This document shows positions 36,084-45,912 of a DNA stretch of 64,000 nt, piece by piece. The notes under the pieces were generated by a model. It did no database searches, was not told where the DNA came from, and was given only the letters and a program-made list of their open reading frames with translations. The translations under genes and the position numbers were made by a program. The stretch lies in contig NZ_LLXV01000013.1 of assembly GCF_001431665.1 (NCBI RefSeq), forward strand, positions 118,052 to 182,051. The letters are read 5' to 3'. Position 1 is the first letter of the stretch; the number at the start of each line of letters is the position of its first letter. The DNA is from Stenotrophomonas beteli. Lineage in GTDB: Bacteria > Pseudomonadota > Gammaproteobacteria > Xanthomonadales > Xanthomonadaceae.

Positions 36084-39000
36084 TCAGTTCGCCGGCGGCG
36101 CGCGCTTGGCGGCCTCTTCGTCTTCTTCGTCGGCCTTGGCTTCTGCAGCCTGGGCTGCAGCGTCGGCGTGGCCATCGGCGACCGGGTCGATCGACGGCGC
36201 CAGCACCGCTTCGGCGACCGGTGCAGCGGCTTCGATCGGCGCGGCTTCCACCGCCACTGGAGCGACCGGCTGTTCGGCGGCCACGACGGGCTCGACGACC
36301 GGCTTTGCTTCGACCACCGGTGCAGCCTCAACGGCCACCGGCTTGGCTTCGACCACCGGAGCAGCCTCAACGGCCACCGGCTTGGCTTCGACCACCGGAG
36401 CGGCTTCGACCATCTCCGGCTTCGCTTCAACCACCTGCGCAGGCTCGACCGCCACCGGTTTGGCTTCAGCCACCGGCGCAATCGCTTCGATCACCGGCGC
36501 GGCAGCGGCGACCGGCTGGACCGGGGTCGCTGCGTCGATGGCGTCGAGCATGCTGGTCTGCACCGGCGAGGACACAGGTCCGGCCTGGGTTGCGGTTTCG
36601 ACCGGGGCGGGAGCTTCGGCCACGACCGGCGCTGCGGGGGCGACGACGGCGCTGCTCACCACCGCAACCGGTGCGGCAGCCACGGCAGCGGCAGCGCGGG
36701 CCGGCTTGTCGGCTTCAACGGTCGCCGGCTCGGCTTCATCATCGAAATCAAACTCCGGCTGCGAGCGCGTCGGCTGCACCACGGCAACCGGCGCAGCCCC
36801 GGCGTTGCTGTCGGCAACCTGGTCGGTGCTGTCGCTGTCATCACCTTCGTCAGCGTCATCCTGGTCATCGCCCAGGGCATCGCTGCCGGCGGCGTTCTCG
36901 GCGCCACCGCGACGACGACGGCGGCCACCACGACGGCCACGACGACGGCGGGTCGCACCTTCGCCTGCCTGCTCGCCATGGGCGTCGGTTGCAGCCTCTT
37001 CACCGGCAACCGCAACCACCTCGGCCTCGCCGGCAGCGGTCTCGACCGGTACTGCGTCCACCGGAGCGGCGGCCACCGGGGCAACCGGGGCGACCGGTGC
37101 AGTGGCTTCCTGCGCGGTCACCACGTTGGCGGCGACGGCGTTGGCGGCCACAGCGGCAGCTGCGGTCACTGCGTCGACCGGTGCCTCGGCGGCGCTGCGC
37201 TGCGGCTTGTCGGCCGGCTTGTCGCCGTCCTGCTGCTGCGGACGCGGCTGCTTGGGCTGCTTCAGCTTCGGCTGCTGCTGGCCCTGGTTCTGGCCCTGCT
37301 GCTCGTTGCGCGGCTTGTTCTGCTGCGGCTGGCCATCCTTCTGCTGCGGCTCCTTCTGCTTGCCCTGCTGCGGCTGCTGCTGGGCATTGCCGTTGTTGCC
37401 GTTGCGGCCGTCCTTGCGCTGCTCGCCGCGGTCCTTGCGGTTGCCGCCGTCCTTCTGCTGCTGCGCGTTGCCGTTGCCACCATTGCCACGGTTGTCGTCG
37501 CGGCGGTCCTTGCGGTCCTTGTTGCGATCCTTGTTGCGGTCCTTGCGGCCGCCATCCTGTTGCTGGCGTGCCGCCGGCGCTGCCGCCGGGGCCGGCGCCG
37601 GTTCGCCACCGAACACGCGCTTGAGCCAGCCGATCACGCCACCGCTCGGGGCCGGTGCCACCGGCGCTGCGGCAACCGGAGCCGGCGCGGCCTTGGCCGG
37701 CTCCACGTCCTCGCGCACCGGGGCGGGGGAGGTGTGCTTGACCTGGGTCACCGCCGGCGGCGGGATGTTCAGCTGGCCCTTGGTGAGCGCATGCACCGGC
37801 AGCTTGCGCGGGGTGCCACGCTGGTAGCTGGGCTTGTTGCTCTCTTCACCCAGCTCGTTCTCGCGCAGGCGGGTCACGGTGTAGTGCGGGGTGTGCAGCT
37901 GCTCGTCGGCAACGATCACGATCGGCGCTTCGTGACGGCGCTCGATCTCGCGCAGCGCGCTGCGCTTCTCGTTCAGCAGGTAGTTGGCGATCTCCACCGG
38001 GGCCTGCACCAGCACCTGCCCGGTGTTTTCCTTCATCGCGTGCTCTTCGGCAACGCGGATGATCGACAGCGACAGCGACTCGACGCTGCGCATGCGGCCG
38101 TGGCCGTCGCAGCGCGGGCAGACGATCTGGCTGGATTCGCCCAGGCTCGGGCGCAGGCGCTGGCGGCTCATTTCCAGCAGGCCGAAGCGCGAGATGCGGC
38201 CGACCTGCACGCGTGCGCGGTCGTACTTCAGCGCATTGGCAAGGCGGTTCTCGACTTCGCGCTGATGCTTGTTGGAGGCCATGTCGATGAAGTCGATCAC
38301 CACCAGGCCACCGAGGTCGCGCAGGCGCAGCTGGCGGGCCACTTCTTCGGCCGCTTCCAGGTTGGTCTGGAACGCGGTGTCCTCGATGTCGCTGCCCTTG
38401 GTGGCGCGCGAGGAGTTCACGTCGACCGCGGTCAGCGCTTCGGTCTGGTCGACCACGATCGAGCCGCCCGACGGCAGGCGCACGTTGCGCTCGTAGGCGC
38501 CCTCGATCTGCGATTCGATCTGGAAGCGGTTGAACAGCGGGATGTCGTCCTTGTAATGCTTGAGCTTGCGCAGGGTCTGCGGCATCACCTGCTGCATGAA
38601 CTCGCGGGCGTGCTCGTACATTTCCTCGGTGTCCACCAGGATCTCGCCGATGTCGGCGCGCAGGTAGTCACGCAGGGCGCGCACGATCAGGCGCGATTCC
38701 TGGTAGATCAGGAACGGGGCCGGCTTGCTCAGCGCGGCGTCGGCGATGGCGCGCCAGACATTGAGCAGATAGTCCAGGTCCCACTGCAGCTCTTCGGCAT
38801 CGCGGCCGACGCCGGCGGTGCGGATGATCACGCCCATGTCGTCGGGGATGTTCAGTTTGTCCAGCGCGTCCTTCAGGGCGGCACGGTCTTCGCCCTCGAT
38901 CCGACGGGAAACACCGCCGGCGCTGGGCGAGTTCGGCATCAGCACCATGTAGCGGCCGGCCAGCGAGATGAACGTGGTCAGGGCCGCGCCCTTGTTGCCA

Positions 39001-39323
39001 CGCTCTTCCTTGTCGACCTGGACGACGATTTCCTGGCCTTCCTTGAGCAGCTCGCGGATGCCGGCCTTGTTGTGGTCGACGCCGGCCTGGAAGTAGTCGC
39101 GGGAGATTTCCTTCAGCGGCAGGAAGCCATGACGGCCACCGCCGTATTCGACGAAGGCCGCTTCCAGCGAGGGCTCGATGCGGAAGATCCGGCCCTTGTA
39201 GATGTTGGACTTCTTCTGTTCCTTCGACGGCTGTTCGATGTCGATGTCATACAACGACTGGCCATCCACGATGGCAACACGCAGCTCTTCAGCCTGCGTG
39301 GCGTTGATCAGCATTCGCTTCAT
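36084..39323 (-). CDS. rne: Ribonuclease E
   Basis: 1079 residues. The N-terminal catalytic half (about 1-520) has the M-K-R-M-L-I-N-A-T start, an S1 domain (I-Y-K-G-R-I), D-F-I-D-M (catalytic Asp region) and the zinc-link C-P-R-C-D-G-H-G near 405. The C-terminal half is disordered: an Arg/Asp/Lys-rich block ([13 protein letters not shown]), Gln/Lys/Pro-rich stretches, then Ala/Val/Pro/Glu repeats of about 15 residues ([13 protein letters not shown]). It cleaves mRNA and rRNA/tRNA precursors and scaffolds a degradosome. The 3' end meets a strong terminator. Confidence 0.97.
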   Translation of the reverse strand: MKRMLINATQAEELRVAIVDGQSLYDIDIEQPSKEQKKSNIYKGRIFRIEPSLEAAFVEYGGGRHGFLPLKEISRDYFQAGVDHNKAGIRELLKEGQEIVVQVDKEERGNKGAALTTFISLAGRYMVLMPNSPSAGGVSRRIEGEDRAALKDALDKLNIPDDMGVIIRTAGVGRDAEELQWDLDYLLNVWRAIADAALSKPAPFLIYQESRLIVRALRDYLRADIGEILVDTEEMYEHAREFMQQVMPQTLRKLKHYKDDIPLFNRFQIESQIEGAYERNVRLPSGGSIVVDQTEALTAVDVNSSRATKGSDIEDTAFQTNLEAAEEVARQLRLRDLGGLVVIDFIDMASNKHQREVENRLANALKYDRARVQVGRISRFGLLEMSRQRLRPSLGESSQIVCPRCDGHGRMRSVESLSLSIIRVAEEHAMKENTGQVLVQAPVEIANYLLNEKRSALREIERRHEAPIVIVADEQLHTPHYTVTRLRENELGEESNKPSYQRGTPRKLPVHALTKGQLNIPPPAVTQVKHTSPAPVREDVEPAKAAPAPVAAAPVAPAPSGGVIGWLKRVFGGEPAPAPAAAPAARQQQDGGRKDRNKDRNKDRKDRRDDNRGNGGNGNAQQQKDGGNRKDRGEQRKDGRNGNNGNAQQQPQQGKQKEPQQKDGQPQQNKPRNEQQGQNQGQQQPKLKQPKQPRPQQQDGDKPADKPQRSAAEAPVDAVTAAAAVAANAVAANVVTAQEATAPVAPVAPVAAAPVDAVPVETAAGEAEVVAVAGEEAATDAHGEQAGEGATRRRRGRRGGRRRRRGGAENAAGSDALGDDQDDADEGDDSDSTDQVADSNAGAAPVAVVQPTRSQPEFDFDDEAEPATVEADKPARAAAAVAAAPVAVVSSAVVAPAAPVVAEAPAPVETATQAGPVSSPVQTSMLDAIDAATPVQPVAAAAPVIEAIAPVAEAKPVAVEPAQVVEAKPEMVEAAPVVEAKPVAVEAAPVVEAKPVAVEAAPVVEAKPVVEPVVAAEQPVAPVAVEAAPIEAAAPVAEAVLAPSIDPVADGHADAAAQAAEAKADEEDEEAAKRAPPAN

Positions 39324-39730
39324 TGTTGCGTTCCTCGCAAGCGGCTACCGCGCGGAACGCCATGGGGTTTCGCCTCTGGACACGGCTCGCCGCCCATTCG
39401 CGCAAGCGCGGGGAGGGCGGCTTGGGTTTCCAGCGCTACGACACCACGGCAGGCCGCGGGAGCGCTTCACTCTTATGGGTTTTGGGTGTTGCAGGGCCGC
39501 AGGCAGCTGTCAGCCAGGCTGGAGCGCCACGCGGGACATGTTCAGCACGGTTGCGTGTCAGGCATCCGGCGATGGCCGGGAAGGCCGGTGAGCCGCTAAC
39601 ATGGCCGCCCCGCGGGCGGTGGTCGCGCACTGTGCCGGATTCGTCGGAAGCTGGGCTTCTGGCCCTGAGTAACTTCCAACGAAATCAATCCCTTATCTCG
39701 CCCCCCGAGTGTAACAGAATAAACAGCCAG
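39324..39730. other. rne long leader / rluC promoter region
   Basis: 407 bp between divergent rne and rluC. A long structured 5' leader is a known feature of rne, used for feedback control by RNase E. GC-rich palindromic stretches such as CGCAAGCGCG near 39400 and GGCCGGGAAGGCCGG near 39577 are visible, but I could not fix a transcription start. An AT-richer stretch (about 39670-39725) just before rluC probably holds its promoter. Confidence 0.45.
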
Positions 39731-40705
39731 ATGACTGCCTCAGACCCCACCCAGCCAGCCGGCGACAAGCCGTCCGTGCGCATGATCACCGTTCCCGACG
39801 ACCGTGCCGGCCAGCGCCTGGACAATTTCCTGCTGGGCCAGCTCAAGGGCGCCCCGCGCAGCCTGGTCTACAAGCTGGTGCGCAGCGGCCAGGTCCGCGT
39901 GAATGGCGGCCGCGCCAAGGCCGAACGCAAGCTGGAGGCGGGCGATGAGGTGCGTGTTCCGCCAGTCCGTCTCACGGAAGAAGGAGACAAGGCGGGCCCA
40001 CCCGAAGCGTTCATGCGCCGGCTGGAGCGGGCCATCGTCTTCGAGGACGCGCGCCTGCTGGCCCTGAACAAGCCCACCGGCGTGGCCAGCCACGGCGGCA
40101 GCGGCATCAGTTTCGGCGCGATCGAGACGCTGCGTGCGCTGCGCCCGGGGCAGACCCTGGAGCTGGTCCACCGGCTGGATCGCGACACCTCAGGCCTGTT
40201 GATCGTGGCCAAGAAGCGCTCGGCGCTGAGCGAGCTGCAGGCGCTGTTGCGCGAGGACCACGGCGCCGGCATCCGCAAGCGCTACCTGACCCTGCTGGCC
40301 GGGCGCATGCCGGACGGTGTGATGACGGTGGACGCGCCGCTGCACGTGGGCCTGCGCCAGGGCGGCGAGCGCCATGTGCAGGTCAACGCGATCGGCAAGG
40401 AATCGATCAGCCACTTCCGGGTGCTGGAGCGCCGCGGTGGCCATTCCTATTGCGAGGTGCGCATCGAGACCGGCCGCACGCACCAGATCCGCGTGCATGC
40501 CCAGCATCTGGGGCATCCGGTGGCCGGTGACGACAAGTACGGCGATCCGGCAGTCAACAAGCGGCTTCGTGAGCAGATCGGGCTGAAGCGGTTGTTCCTG
40601 CATGCGGCCTCGCTGGAGTTCGCGCTGGACGACGGCAAGACCCCGTATGTGCTCAATGCGCCGTTGGCCGATGAGCTGGCCGAGGCGCTGGACCGCCTGA
40701 AGTAA
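39731..40705 (+). CDS. rluC: 23S rRNA pseudouridine synthase RluC
   Basis: 324 residues: S4 domain (about 22-80: R-L-D-N-F-L-L-G-Q-L-K-G-A-P-R-S-L-V-Y) and RluA-family catalytic domain with H-R-L-D-R-D-T-S-G (catalytic Asp), then R-Y-L-T-L-L-A-G and G-R-T-H-Q-I-R-V-H. It makes pseudouridines 955, 2504 and 2580 in E. coli. Divergent from rne, the same neighbourhood as in many gammaproteobacteria. The ATG at 39731 fits the family N-terminus; the frame is open further upstream without a gene-like sequence. Confidence 0.95.
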   Translation: MTASDPTQPAGDKPSVRMITVPDDRAGQRLDNFLLGQLKGAPRSLVYKLVRSGQVRVNGGRAKAERKLEAGDEVRVPPVRLTEEGDKAGPPEAFMRRLERAIVFEDARLLALNKPTGVASHGGSGISFGAIETLRALRPGQTLELVHRLDRDTSGLLIVAKKRSALSELQALLREDHGAGIRKRYLTLLAGRMPDGVMTVDAPLHVGLRQGGERHVQVNAIGKESISHFRVLERRGGHSYCEVRIETGRTHQIRVHAQHLGHPVAGDDKYGDPAVNKRLREQIGLKRLFLHAASLEFALDDGKTPYVLNAPLADELAEALDRLK

Positions 40706-40714
40706 GGAACCCTT

Positions 40715-40788
40715 GTAGAGTCGAGCCATGCTCGACTGGCGTTCCGCGCGAGCCGACCGGAGAGTAGTCGAGCATGGCTCGACTCTAC
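40715..40788. repeat. SMAG inverted dimer (GTAGAGTCGAGC class)
   Basis: GTAGAGTCGAGCCATGCTCG at the left is the exact 23-nt reverse complement of the right unit ending CTCTAC at 40788. The units are separated by 28 bp. It lies between convergent rluC and zupT and may serve as the 3' end of both. Confidence 0.9.
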
Positions 40789-40807
40789 AGGGCGAGCCGG
40801 GAGTCCC

Positions 40808-41617
40808 TCACCACTTGAACAGCACCAGGCTGATCGCCAGCGTGCCCATGCCCGCCACCAGGCCATAAACGGTTTCGTGGCCCTTGGCGTAGCGCTTGGC
40901 CGCTGGCAGCAGCTCATCCAGTGCCAGGAACACCATCACGCCGGCAATCAGCCCGAACACCCAGCCGAAGGTGGCGTGCGACAGCGATCCGGACAGCAGC
41001 CAGTAGCCCAGCGCTGCGCCCACCGGCTCGGCCAGGCCGGACAGCAGGCTGGCGCTGAACGCATAGAACTTGTTCTGGGTGGCGAAGTACACCGGCACCG
41101 CAATCGCGATGCCCTCGGGAATGTTGTGGATGGCGATGGCGAAGGCCAGCGGCATGCCCACCGACGGGCTTTCCAGGGTCGCGAAGAAGGTCGCCAGCCC
41201 TTCCGGGAAATTGTGCGCGGTGATCGCCACCGAGGTCAGCAGCGCGACCCGTTTCAGGTACTCGCGGCTGTTTTCGCGGAACGCAGGGTCCTGCTTGTCG
41301 AGGCTGTCATGCGGATTGGGAATGAAGTGATCGATCAGCACGATCACGATCACCCCGGCCAGGAACGCCAGCGTGCCGTAGGTGAAGCCGGTGCGCTCGC
41401 CATAGGCCAGAGCGAACGATGCGATGGACTTGTTGAGGATCTCCGACAGCGACACATAGACCATCGCGCCGCCGGCGAAGGCCAGGCCGAACGCCAGCAG
41501 GCGCGGATTGGGGCGGCGCGAGAACAACACCAGCAGGCTGCCGATGGCCGTTGCCAGGCCGGCCGCAAGGGTGACAGCGAGCGCGATCCAGATGTTTTCG
41601 GGGGGAATCTGCAGCAT
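40808..41617 (-). CDS. zupT: ZIP family zinc transporter ZupT
   Basis: 269 residues, eight predicted spans, with both metal-site motifs H-N-F-P-E-G (span 4) and H-N-I-P-E-G (span 5) and S-G-L-A-E-P-V-G-A. ZupT imports Zn and other divalent cations. Full length for the family. It lies on its own between repeats; no Zur-type operator was recognised. Confidence 0.95.
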   Translation of the reverse strand: MLQIPPENIWIALAVTLAAGLATAIGSLLVLFSRRPNPRLLAFGLAFAGGAMVYVSLSEILNKSIASFALAYGERTGFTYGTLAFLAGVIVIVLIDHFIPNPHDSLDKQDPAFRENSREYLKRVALLTSVAITAHNFPEGLATFFATLESPSVGMPLAFAIAIHNIPEGIAIAVPVYFATQNKFYAFSASLLSGLAEPVGAALGYWLLSGSLSHATFGWVFGLIAGVMVFLALDELLPAAKRYAKGHETVYGLVAGMGTLAISLVLFKW

Positions 41618-41648
41618 GTACCGACGCGGTCCTGGTCAACAGACAACC

Positions 41649-41672
41649 GCCCCGGGCAAGGCCGGGGCGGCG
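41649..41672 (-). terminator. Terminator-like hairpin after the TonB-domain lipoprotein
   Basis: CCGCCCCGG/CCGGGGCGG stem of 9 bp with a short loop, 44 nt after the stop at 41716. Little T tract follows, so it may be a weak terminator. Confidence 0.55.
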
Positions 41673-41715
41673 AGAGCGAGGCGGGCGTCGGCGGGCCTCG
41701 TCGGGGTGCGCGCGA

Positions 41716-42132
41716 TCAGCCGCCGCGGCGCAGGCGTTCTTCGATCGCGAAGCACTGGTCCGGTTTCGGCTGCGGCGGGTTGAAGCTGACCGGCACCTGG
41801 ATGGTGGCCGGCACCGCCTGGCCGTTGCGGGTCGCGGCCTTGAACTGCCAGCCCTGCACGGCGGTCCTGGCCAGTTCGTCCAGCTGCGGATTGCCGGCGC
41901 CGGTCAGCAGGGCCACCTCGCTGGGCTTGCCGTCGGTTCCGATTGTCACCTTGAAGGTGCTGGTGCCACCCACGCCCATGCACGCCAGTTCAAGCGGGTA
42001 CTGTGGCGGCGGGGTCTTCACCGCGGCCACTTCGGTCGGCGGCGGCGGCGGCGGTGCCGGCGGCTCGGACGGGCCACAGCCGGACAGGCCGGTCGCAGCA
42101 ATCAGGGACAGGCTCAGCAGGCGTACGTTCAT
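41716..42132 (-). CDS. TonB C-terminal-domain lipoprotein
   Basis: 138 residues with lipobox L-S-G-C (Cys19), a proline run (P-P-A-P-P-P-P-P-P) and a TonB-like C-terminal domain: [34 protein letters not shown]. It lacks the N-terminal membrane helix of a true TonB, so it is probably not an ExbBD-coupled energiser. The ATG overlaps the phhB stop (ATGA), so the two are translated together. Confidence 0.85.
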   Translation of the reverse strand: MNVRLLSLSLIAATGLSGCGPSEPPAPPPPPPTEVAAVKTPPPQYPLELACMGVGGTSTFKVTIGTDGKPSEVALLTGAGNPQLDELARTAVQGWQFKAATRNGQAVPATIQVPVSFNPPQPKPDQCFAIEERLRRGG

Positions 42133-42479
42133 GGCAGTTGCTCCGTCAGGGCCGAAGTCTTTGCCGCGCAGATGAAGTCGTTCTCGCTCAGGCCGCCCAC
42201 GTCGTGGGTGGAATAGCGCACGACGGCGCGGTCGTAGTGCACGCCCAGGTCCGGGTGGTGGTCCTCGTGGTGGGCGATCCAGGCCAGCGCGTTCACGAAG
42301 GCCATCGTTTCGTAGTAGTTCCTGAAGCGGAAGGTGCGCACCAGCGCCTGGCCGGCCTCGGCCAGCTCCCAGCCCGGCACCTGCGGCAGCAGCTCGGCCA
42401 GGCGGGCCTCGCCCAGCTTGTGGTCGCTGCCCTTTCGCGGCACGCAGTGCGCCTGTGCCAGCGGAATCAGGTCGGACAT
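42129..42479 (-). CDS. phhB: Pterin-4a-carbinolamine dehydratase
   Basis: 116 residues with the family motif H-H-E-D-H-H-P-D-L and [12 protein letters not shown]. It dehydrates 4a-hydroxytetrahydropterin, recycling the cofactor of phenylalanine hydroxylase. The ATG at 42479 is preceded by GGAGG. Followed by the TonB-domain lipoprotein by overlap; no hydroxylase gene is in this window. Confidence 0.94.
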   Translation of the reverse strand: MSDLIPLAQAHCVPRKGSDHKLGEARLAELLPQVPGWELAEAGQALVRTFRFRNYYETMAFVNALAWIAHHEDHHPDLGVHYDRAVVRYSTHDVGGLSENDFICAAKTSALTEQLP

Positions 42480-42569
42480 GGGTTCCTCCACCTCGTATTG
42501 ACTGAACAATGCGCCGGACGGTGTATAAACCGAATGAGCGGCCGACGCTTACTTGGCTAGAATAGCCTG

Positions 42570-43169
42570 ATGATCCAGATCTCCGACACTGCCCAGACCC
42601 ATTTCCGCAAGCTGATCGAACGCGAGGGCGTGCCCGGCATGGGCGTGCGCCTGAGCGCCGTCGATCCCGGAACCCCGCGTGCCGACGCCCGGCTGGAATT
42701 CGCCGAGCCGACCGACCTGCTGGGTGACGAGTGGGCGGTGGACTGCGACGGGTTCACCCTCTACGTCGATGCCGGCAGCGTCGGTTGGCTCGACGGCGCC
42801 GAGATCGATATCGTCGCCGGCAGCGCCGGCACCCAGCAGCTGACCATCAAGGCGCCGCGCATCAAGGGCGAAGCGCCCGGCGATGCGGCCTCGCTGGTCG
42901 AGCGTGTGCACTGGGTGGTGGAAAACGAGATCAATCCGCAGCTGGCTTCGCATGGTGGCAAGGTGGCCGTGCAGGAAGTCTCGGCCGAAGGCGTGGTGCT
43001 GCTGCGCTTCGGTGGCGGTTGCCAGGGCTGCGGCATGGCCGACGTGACCCTCAAGCAGGGTATCGAAAAGACCCTGATGGGACGCGTGCCGGGCGTGACC
43101 GCTGTGCGTGACGCGACCGACCACGACAGCGGCCACGCGCCGTACATTCCGCGCGGCAACGCCGCCTGA
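42570..43169 (+). CDS. nfuA: Fe-S biogenesis protein NfuA
   Basis: 199 residues: an A-type-like N-terminal domain lacking its own cluster cysteines (about 1-95) and a C-terminal Nfu domain with C-Q-G-C (Cys151, Cys154) in [11 protein letters not shown]. It carries [4Fe-4S] clusters to target enzymes under iron or oxidative stress. Same length as E. coli NfuA. The next gene starts 11 nt downstream. Confidence 0.96.
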   Translation: MIQISDTAQTHFRKLIEREGVPGMGVRLSAVDPGTPRADARLEFAEPTDLLGDEWAVDCDGFTLYVDAGSVGWLDGAEIDIVAGSAGTQQLTIKAPRIKGEAPGDAASLVERVHWVVENEINPQLASHGGKVAVQEVSAEGVVLLRFGGGCQGCGMADVTLKQGIEKTLMGRVPGVTAVRDATDHDSGHAPYIPRGNAA

Positions 43170-43179
43170 TCGCCGACGC

Positions 43180-44940
43180 GTGCCTCTGACCCGGGCCGAG
43201 CAACTCATCGACCTGCTGCTGGCGCGCCAGCAGCCAGGCACTATCCTCGAAAAGACCACGCGCCTGCCGTATGGCTGGGCGCTGTGGTTGCGCTCACTGG
43301 GTCCGCTGCCCAGGCCACTGCACGCCCGTGAGGTGATTGCGGTGCTGCTGCCGCGCCCGCTGCCGGGCCCGCCGGGCCGGCTGCCGGGCTTGTCACCCTG
43401 GCAGGCCGTGCGCCGCCTGTTCTGGCAGGACTGGGATGCCGCGCCGCGGGACCAGCGCTGGATGCGCTGGACTTCCGCGCTGGCCAGTGCGCTGCTGCAT
43501 CTACTGTTCTTTGTTCTGCTGCTGTGGGTGGCGGTGATCCGCACCACGGCGCCGGACGAAGAGGGCGCCGAGGGCGAGCGCGTTCAGGTGGAATTCGTCG
43601 GCCGCGCCAGCCAGGAGGGCGGCGGCGATCAGCCAGGCGCTGAAGCGGCTGCGGCCGCGCCGGCCGGTCGGGTTGCGACGGGCCAGGAGGCGGGCGCTGC
43701 CACGGCCCCTGCGCCGCGTCCGGTCGCTGCCGAAGCCACCGCCTCATCCCCGGCATCCACGCCGACCGCCAGCGTTCCACCACCGCCGGCCGAAGCCGAG
43801 CCGACGCCGGTGGCCGCGCCGCCGCCTTCGCCCGTCCAGGCCACCGACGTGGCGCAGGCCAGCACGGATTTCGTGGTGCCGCCGGTCAGTGTGCCGCGCA
43901 CCGAAGTCAGCGTCGTACCGCGTGACAGCACACCCGCTGTGCGCGAGCGCAGCGTGCGGCCGGTGCAGGCGCCGCCGACACCAAGCCAGGTGCGTACCCC
44001 GGAGCTGGCCGTGCGCACGCCGCAGGTGCGTGACATCCAGGTGCGCGAACGCGAAGTCAGTACGGTCGATGCGCCGGTTGCACCGCAGCCGCTGCGCACG
44101 GCCGATGTGCAGGTGCGCGTGCCGCAGCGCGACGTGCAGGTGCGCGAACGTGAAGTGCAGGCCGTGGCCGATCCGCAGGTACGGATGGCGGCGGTGGCCG
44201 GGCGTGAGCCCGCCGTACGCGCGACCACTGGCCGCGACGTGCAGGTGCGGGAACGTGAAGTGGCCTCGGCACCGGTGGCAGCGCCGGCATCCTCCAGTGG
44301 CAGTGCCACGGCGACGCCTGCGACTGCGGCCCATGGCGGCGCGACGCAGGCGAGCAGCAGCGCGCGCCCGTCAGCATCCAGCAGCACACCGGCAAACGCG
44401 GGAGCGCGCCCGGCGCCTGATCCAGGCAACTGGGCGACACCTGCCAAGGGCGATGACTGGGGGGCTTCCAGCCGCAACCGCGACGGCAGCAGCAACGGTG
44501 CCCGCCAGGCCAGTACTGCCGGCAAGGGCAGTGGCCTGTTCAATGCCGATGGCAGTGTGCGCGTGCCGGGGCAGGACGGTGAGGGGCATGCCGAGCGCGG
44601 TGCGCCTGGTGGCGCCAATGATGGTTGGAGCAGGGAGCGCATTGCCCAGTCGGGCACGTGGTTGAAGCGGCCGCCTTATGACTACACGCCCACCTCGTTC
44701 GACAAATACTGGGTACCGCAGGAATCGCTGCTGGCCGAGTGGGTGCGCAAGGGCATCCAGACGATGGAGATTCCCCTGCCGGGAACCAGCACGCGGATTT
44801 CCTGCGTGATCTCGATCCTGCAGGCCGGTGGCGGTTGCGGCCTGAGTGATCCGAACATGCAGGACCAGCCGGCCGTGGCGCGCCCGCCGCCGGACATCCC
44901 GTTCAAGAAGGACCTGCAGGAAAACAACGGCAGCCGGTAG
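43180..44940 (+). CDS. Repetitive transmembrane protein with VREREV repeats
   Basis: 586 residues. A cytoplasmic N-terminus (about 1-110, Pro/Arg-rich, W-Q-A-V-R-R-L-F-W), one membrane span (about 120-142: L-L-H-L-L-F-F-V-L-L-L-W-V-A-V-I), then a long Ala/Pro/Thr/Val-rich stalk holding R-D-I/V-Q-V-R-E-R-E-V at 284-293, 317-326 and 352-361, and a small C-terminal domain (about 490-586: W-L-K-R-P-P-Y-D-Y-T-P-T-S-F-D-K-Y-W, S-C-V-I-S-I-L-Q). The topology resembles TonB/TolA-type periplasm-spanning proteins. The start is taken as GTG 43180, 11 nt after nfuA. Function unknown; similar proteins are called transmembrane repetitive protein in this group. Confidence 0.82.
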   Translation: MPLTRAEQLIDLLLARQQPGTILEKTTRLPYGWALWLRSLGPLPRPLHAREVIAVLLPRPLPGPPGRLPGLSPWQAVRRLFWQDWDAAPRDQRWMRWTSALASALLHLLFFVLLLWVAVIRTTAPDEEGAEGERVQVEFVGRASQEGGGDQPGAEAAAAAPAGRVATGQEAGAATAPAPRPVAAEATASSPASTPTASVPPPPAEAEPTPVAAPPPSPVQATDVAQASTDFVVPPVSVPRTEVSVVPRDSTPAVRERSVRPVQAPPTPSQVRTPELAVRTPQVRDIQVREREVSTVDAPVAPQPLRTADVQVRVPQRDVQVREREVQAVADPQVRMAAVAGREPAVRATTGRDVQVREREVASAPVAAPASSSGSATATPATAAHGGATQASSSARPSASSSTPANAGARPAPDPGNWATPAKGDDWGASSRNRDGSSNGARQASTAGKGSGLFNADGSVRVPGQDGEGHAERGAPGGANDGWSRERIAQSGTWLKRPPYDYTPTSFDKYWVPQESLLAEWVRKGIQTMEIPLPGTSTRISCVISILQAGGGCGLSDPNMQDQPAVARPPPDIPFKKDLQENNGSR

Positions 44941-44985
44941 GCAAGGGGCCACGCCCCACACGCTGGCCGGCTCGCGCTTTGGTGG

Positions 44986-45029
44986 GTGCCAACCCTGGTT
45001 GGCACAGAAATGCCGACCAAGGTCGGCAT
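44986..45029. repeat. Two SMAG-type palindromes
   Basis: GTGCCAACC-CT-GGTTGGCAC (44986-45005) and ATGCCGACC-AA-GGTCGGCAT (45010-45029), two tandem hairpins between convergent genes. The first matches the class at 35925. Confidence 0.78.
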
Positions 45030-45046
45030 CCGCCAAGGCAGTGACC

Positions 45047-45460
45047 TTACGCGCTCTGCGACAGGAACACCCAGAACGGTACGTCGCGGCCGACCCAGTC
45101 GCGGCTGGTCTCGTCCATCACGTCCAGCAGGGTGCCGAAGTCCTTCTGCGTGGCGGCCCGCAGTGCGTCCACGTCGGCCAGGAACAGTGCATAGCCGTTG
45201 GCCGGCAGCCACTGCAGGTCGCGCAGGTTGTCTGACAGGGCATCCCAGTTGCCGCCGAAGCCGGCCGGGAAATCCAGCTGCGCGGCCAGCCGGGCCAGCA
45301 ATGTGCGCTTGTCCGCCACGCCTTCCAGATCGATGCGGATCACTTTCAGGCCGGCATCGCGCATCGCCGCGGAAAGCGCGCCGATGTCCTCGCTGTCGAT
45401 GGCGTAAACGCCGGCATTGTTGATGTCATGCAGGCCGAGGCCGAAATCATCGTGGCTCAT
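45047..45460 (-). CDS. Barstar-like ribonuclease inhibitor
   Basis: 137 residues of the barstar fold: D-L-E-G-V-A-D-K-R-T-L-L-A-R-L-A-A-Q-L, then F-P-A-G-F-G-G-N-W-D-A-L-S-D-N-L-R-D-L, the inhibitor's helix that covers the RNase active site. It is encoded directly after a barnase-like RNase with a TGATG stop/start overlap, so it should protect the cell from that enzyme. The ATG at 45460 is preferred; a GTG one codon upstream is possible. Confidence 0.9.
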   Translation of the reverse strand: MSHDDFGLGLHDINNAGVYAIDSEDIGALSAAMRDAGLKVIRIDLEGVADKRTLLARLAAQLDFPAGFGGNWDALSDNLRDLQWLPANGYALFLADVDALRAATQKDFGTLLDVMDETSRDWVGRDVPFWVFLSQSA

Positions 45461-45912
45461 CACTGCGCTCCCTGGGCCGGTACGGTGAAGCTGCGGAATG
45501 ACGCGTAGTGGTCATCGGTGTAGTACCACGCCTCCGGCGGATCGCCGCCGGTGACGATGCGGCGCGTGCCGCGGGTCCGCGCGCCCGGGGTATCGACGGT
45601 GTACTCGCGGTAGTAGCCGCGCGGACGCTGCGGCAACTGCTGCTCGCGGTTACCGAAGGTGCTGCCGTCCTGGCGGTGCGGGAACGGGCCGCCGCGCTGG
45701 ATCAGGGCGATGGTCTGCCGCGCCTCGGCGGGCAGGAACGACGGGAGCCCGCTGGCATCGCCGGCACTTCGCGCCGCCACTGTGCGAGCGGCGGGCGTGC
45801 CCTGCAGGTCGGGCGCGAACTGCGGCGCCGGTGGCCGCTGCAGGAAATGGTTGGCGACCAGGCCGAGCAGGAGCAGGGCGATGGCGGTGATCAGCAGCCG
45901 GGGGTTGCGCAT
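45460..45912 (-). CDS. Membrane-anchored or secreted barnase-like ribonuclease
   Basis: 150 residues: a hydrophobic N-terminal segment (about 6-21, L-L-I-T-A-I-A-L-L-L-L-G-L-V-A) acting as signal or anchor, a linker, and a microbial RNase (barnase/Sa) domain: L-P-A-E-A-R-Q-T-I-A-L-I-Q-R-G-G-P-F-P, G-Y-Y-R-E-Y-T-V-D-T-P-G, R-G-T-R-R-I-V-T-G-G, D-D-H-Y-A-S-F. The barnase triad maps to Glu103, Arg117/118 and His135, all present. It cleaves RNA 3' of purines/guanine in the family. No A-X-A cleavage site is obvious, so it may stay anchored. Paired with barstar. Confidence 0.88.
   Translation of the reverse strand: MRNPRLLITAIALLLLGLVANHFLQRPPAPQFAPDLQGTPAARTVAARSAGDASGLPSFLPAEARQTIALIQRGGPFPHRQDGSTFGNREQQLPQRPRGYYREYTVDTPGARTRGTRRIVTGGDPPEAWYYTDDHYASFRSFTVPAQGAQ

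Noticed and set aside
36168..39599. A 1143-codon open frame opposite rne
   Set aside because: A shadow of RNase E, with low-complexity His/Arg/Leu composition and no domain; the rne frame is fully conserved.
44029..44262. Three near-identical 30-bp units, considered as a CRISPR-like array
   Set aside because: The spacing is unequal, the units are in frame and encode a decapeptide repeat in a coding gene; no spacers of fixed length or cas genes.
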